64,000 nucleotides of DNA from NCBI GenBank assembly GCA_030549335.1, contig CM060194.1, positions 20,152,171 to 20,216,170 on the forward strand, given 5' to 3'. Of this stretch, positions 63,691 through 64,000 are shown piece by piece; the first letter of the stretch is position 1; each line of letters starts with the position of its first letter. The DNA is from Pontederia crassipes. Lineage: Eukaryota > Streptophyta > Magnoliopsida > Commelinales > Pontederiaceae. The notes beneath the pieces are model-generated. The model was not told where the DNA came from and searched no databases. It saw nothing but the letters and a program-made list of their open reading frames with translations. Position numbers and translations under genes: made by a program.

Positions 63691-64000
63691 TGTTGATAAT
63701 GCCTTGAATTCGAATGTAATTGTAACCCTATGTGGTCCTTCTACATAGTCAGGCGCTACAGTAGATTTCTCCTACGGGGGTCTCGCTGACAGGATTATCA
63801 TGAGATAGGTGTCATATTTTAGAGAATTAATTTAGAGTCTCAGTTAGTCTATCAAAAGGAGTGCCTATATAAACTCCATAGGGTCGACACATAGACTCAT
63901 CCTTGTAATCATCATTATTTCATAACAAAAAGAGCTGTCGCTTTCCGAGGACGTAACCTGATTTAGGATGTATCTCATAAATCTCTGTGTTCTTCTGTGT
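63691..64000 (+). mobile_element. Start of a Ty1/copia LTR, runs off the window
   Basis: TGTTGATAATGCC at 63691 is a typical copia LTR start. A TATATAAA box lies at 63866-63873. Downstream come tttccgaggacgtaacctga and cataaatctctgtgttcttc, the R/U5 signature shared by many plant copia LTRs. The right end and any internal region are outside the window. Confidence 0.6.

Noticed and set aside
1-64000. CRISPR arrays, rRNA, tRNA and known plant microRNA precursors
   Set aside because: No regular short-repeat array, no ribosomal sequence and no tRNA boxes were recognised; the mature sequences of common plant microRNAs that I know were not seen. A covariance-model scan would be needed to exclude tRNAs fully.

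Overview
The window is nuclear DNA of a flowering plant, most likely a commelinid monocot. Coding genes are split by GT..AG introns. The two genes with GC-rich starts (universal stress protein exon 1 and the single-exon pectinesterase inhibitor) show the steep 5' GC enrichment usual in monocots. Most of the rest is AT-rich sequence full of retrotransposon and MITE remains. The organism assignment is inference; I cannot name the species.

Four host genes can be reconstructed. (1) 12944-17382, plus strand: a 13-exon ferroportin-family transporter of 587 aa, orthologous in kind to the plastid/mitochondrial MAR1/IREG3 (SLC40A3). (2) 20248-22364, plus: a 4-exon universal stress protein of 165 aa with an intact ATP-binding motif. 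(3) 23961-24641, plus: an intronless secreted pectinesterase (invertase) inhibitor domain protein of 226 aa. (4) 49923-44065, minus: an 8-exon type I membrane H+-pyrophosphatase of 763 aa. It aligns without gaps to the vacuolar pump through the blocks checked but is unusually divergent, including loss of the glutamate of the proton gate. A fifth, doubtful, minus-strand first exon with a TATA box lies at 43160-43059. The four genes do not form a functional cluster; they are ordinary neighbours in a repeat-rich region.

Layout: 1-2.8 kb AT-rich, no gene recognised; 2.8-4.2 kb 5'-truncated L1 LINE; 4.4-4.6 kb an 86-bp tandem duplication; 4.6-5.9 kb a tandem and inverted array of TRIM-like miniature LTR units; 7.9-9.4 kb a GC-rich LTR-like repeat interrupted by a 595-bp hAT MITE with a perfect 8-bp target duplication; 9.4-12.6 kb intergenic; 12.9-24.6 kb the three plus-strand genes; 24.6-26.3 kb intergenic with a MITE; 26.4-29.4 kb an old Ty3/gypsy LTR split by a copia solo LTR; 29.4-32.9 kb intergenic with two MITE copies; 32.9-36.0 kb degenerate, internally duplicated LTR-like sequence; 36.0-40.4 kb a 4.3-kb element with two LTRs and internal tandem repeats; 40.4-43.7 kb mostly unassigned; 44.1-49.9 kb the pyrophosphatase gene with a 2.2-kb solo LTR in one intron; 50.0-51.1 kb a long foldback element just upstream of its start codon; 52.5-58.5 kb a nearly full-length but decayed L1 LINE with a 10-bp target duplication; 60.2-61.8 kb the 3' part of a Ty3/gypsy chromovirus and the start of its LTR; 63.7-64.0 kb the beginning of a Ty1/copia LTR running off the window.

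I found no CRISPR array, rRNA or tRNA gene and no new multi-gene system. The items most worth following up are the divergent pyrophosphatase with its altered gate, the foldback element in its promoter, and the TRIM array.
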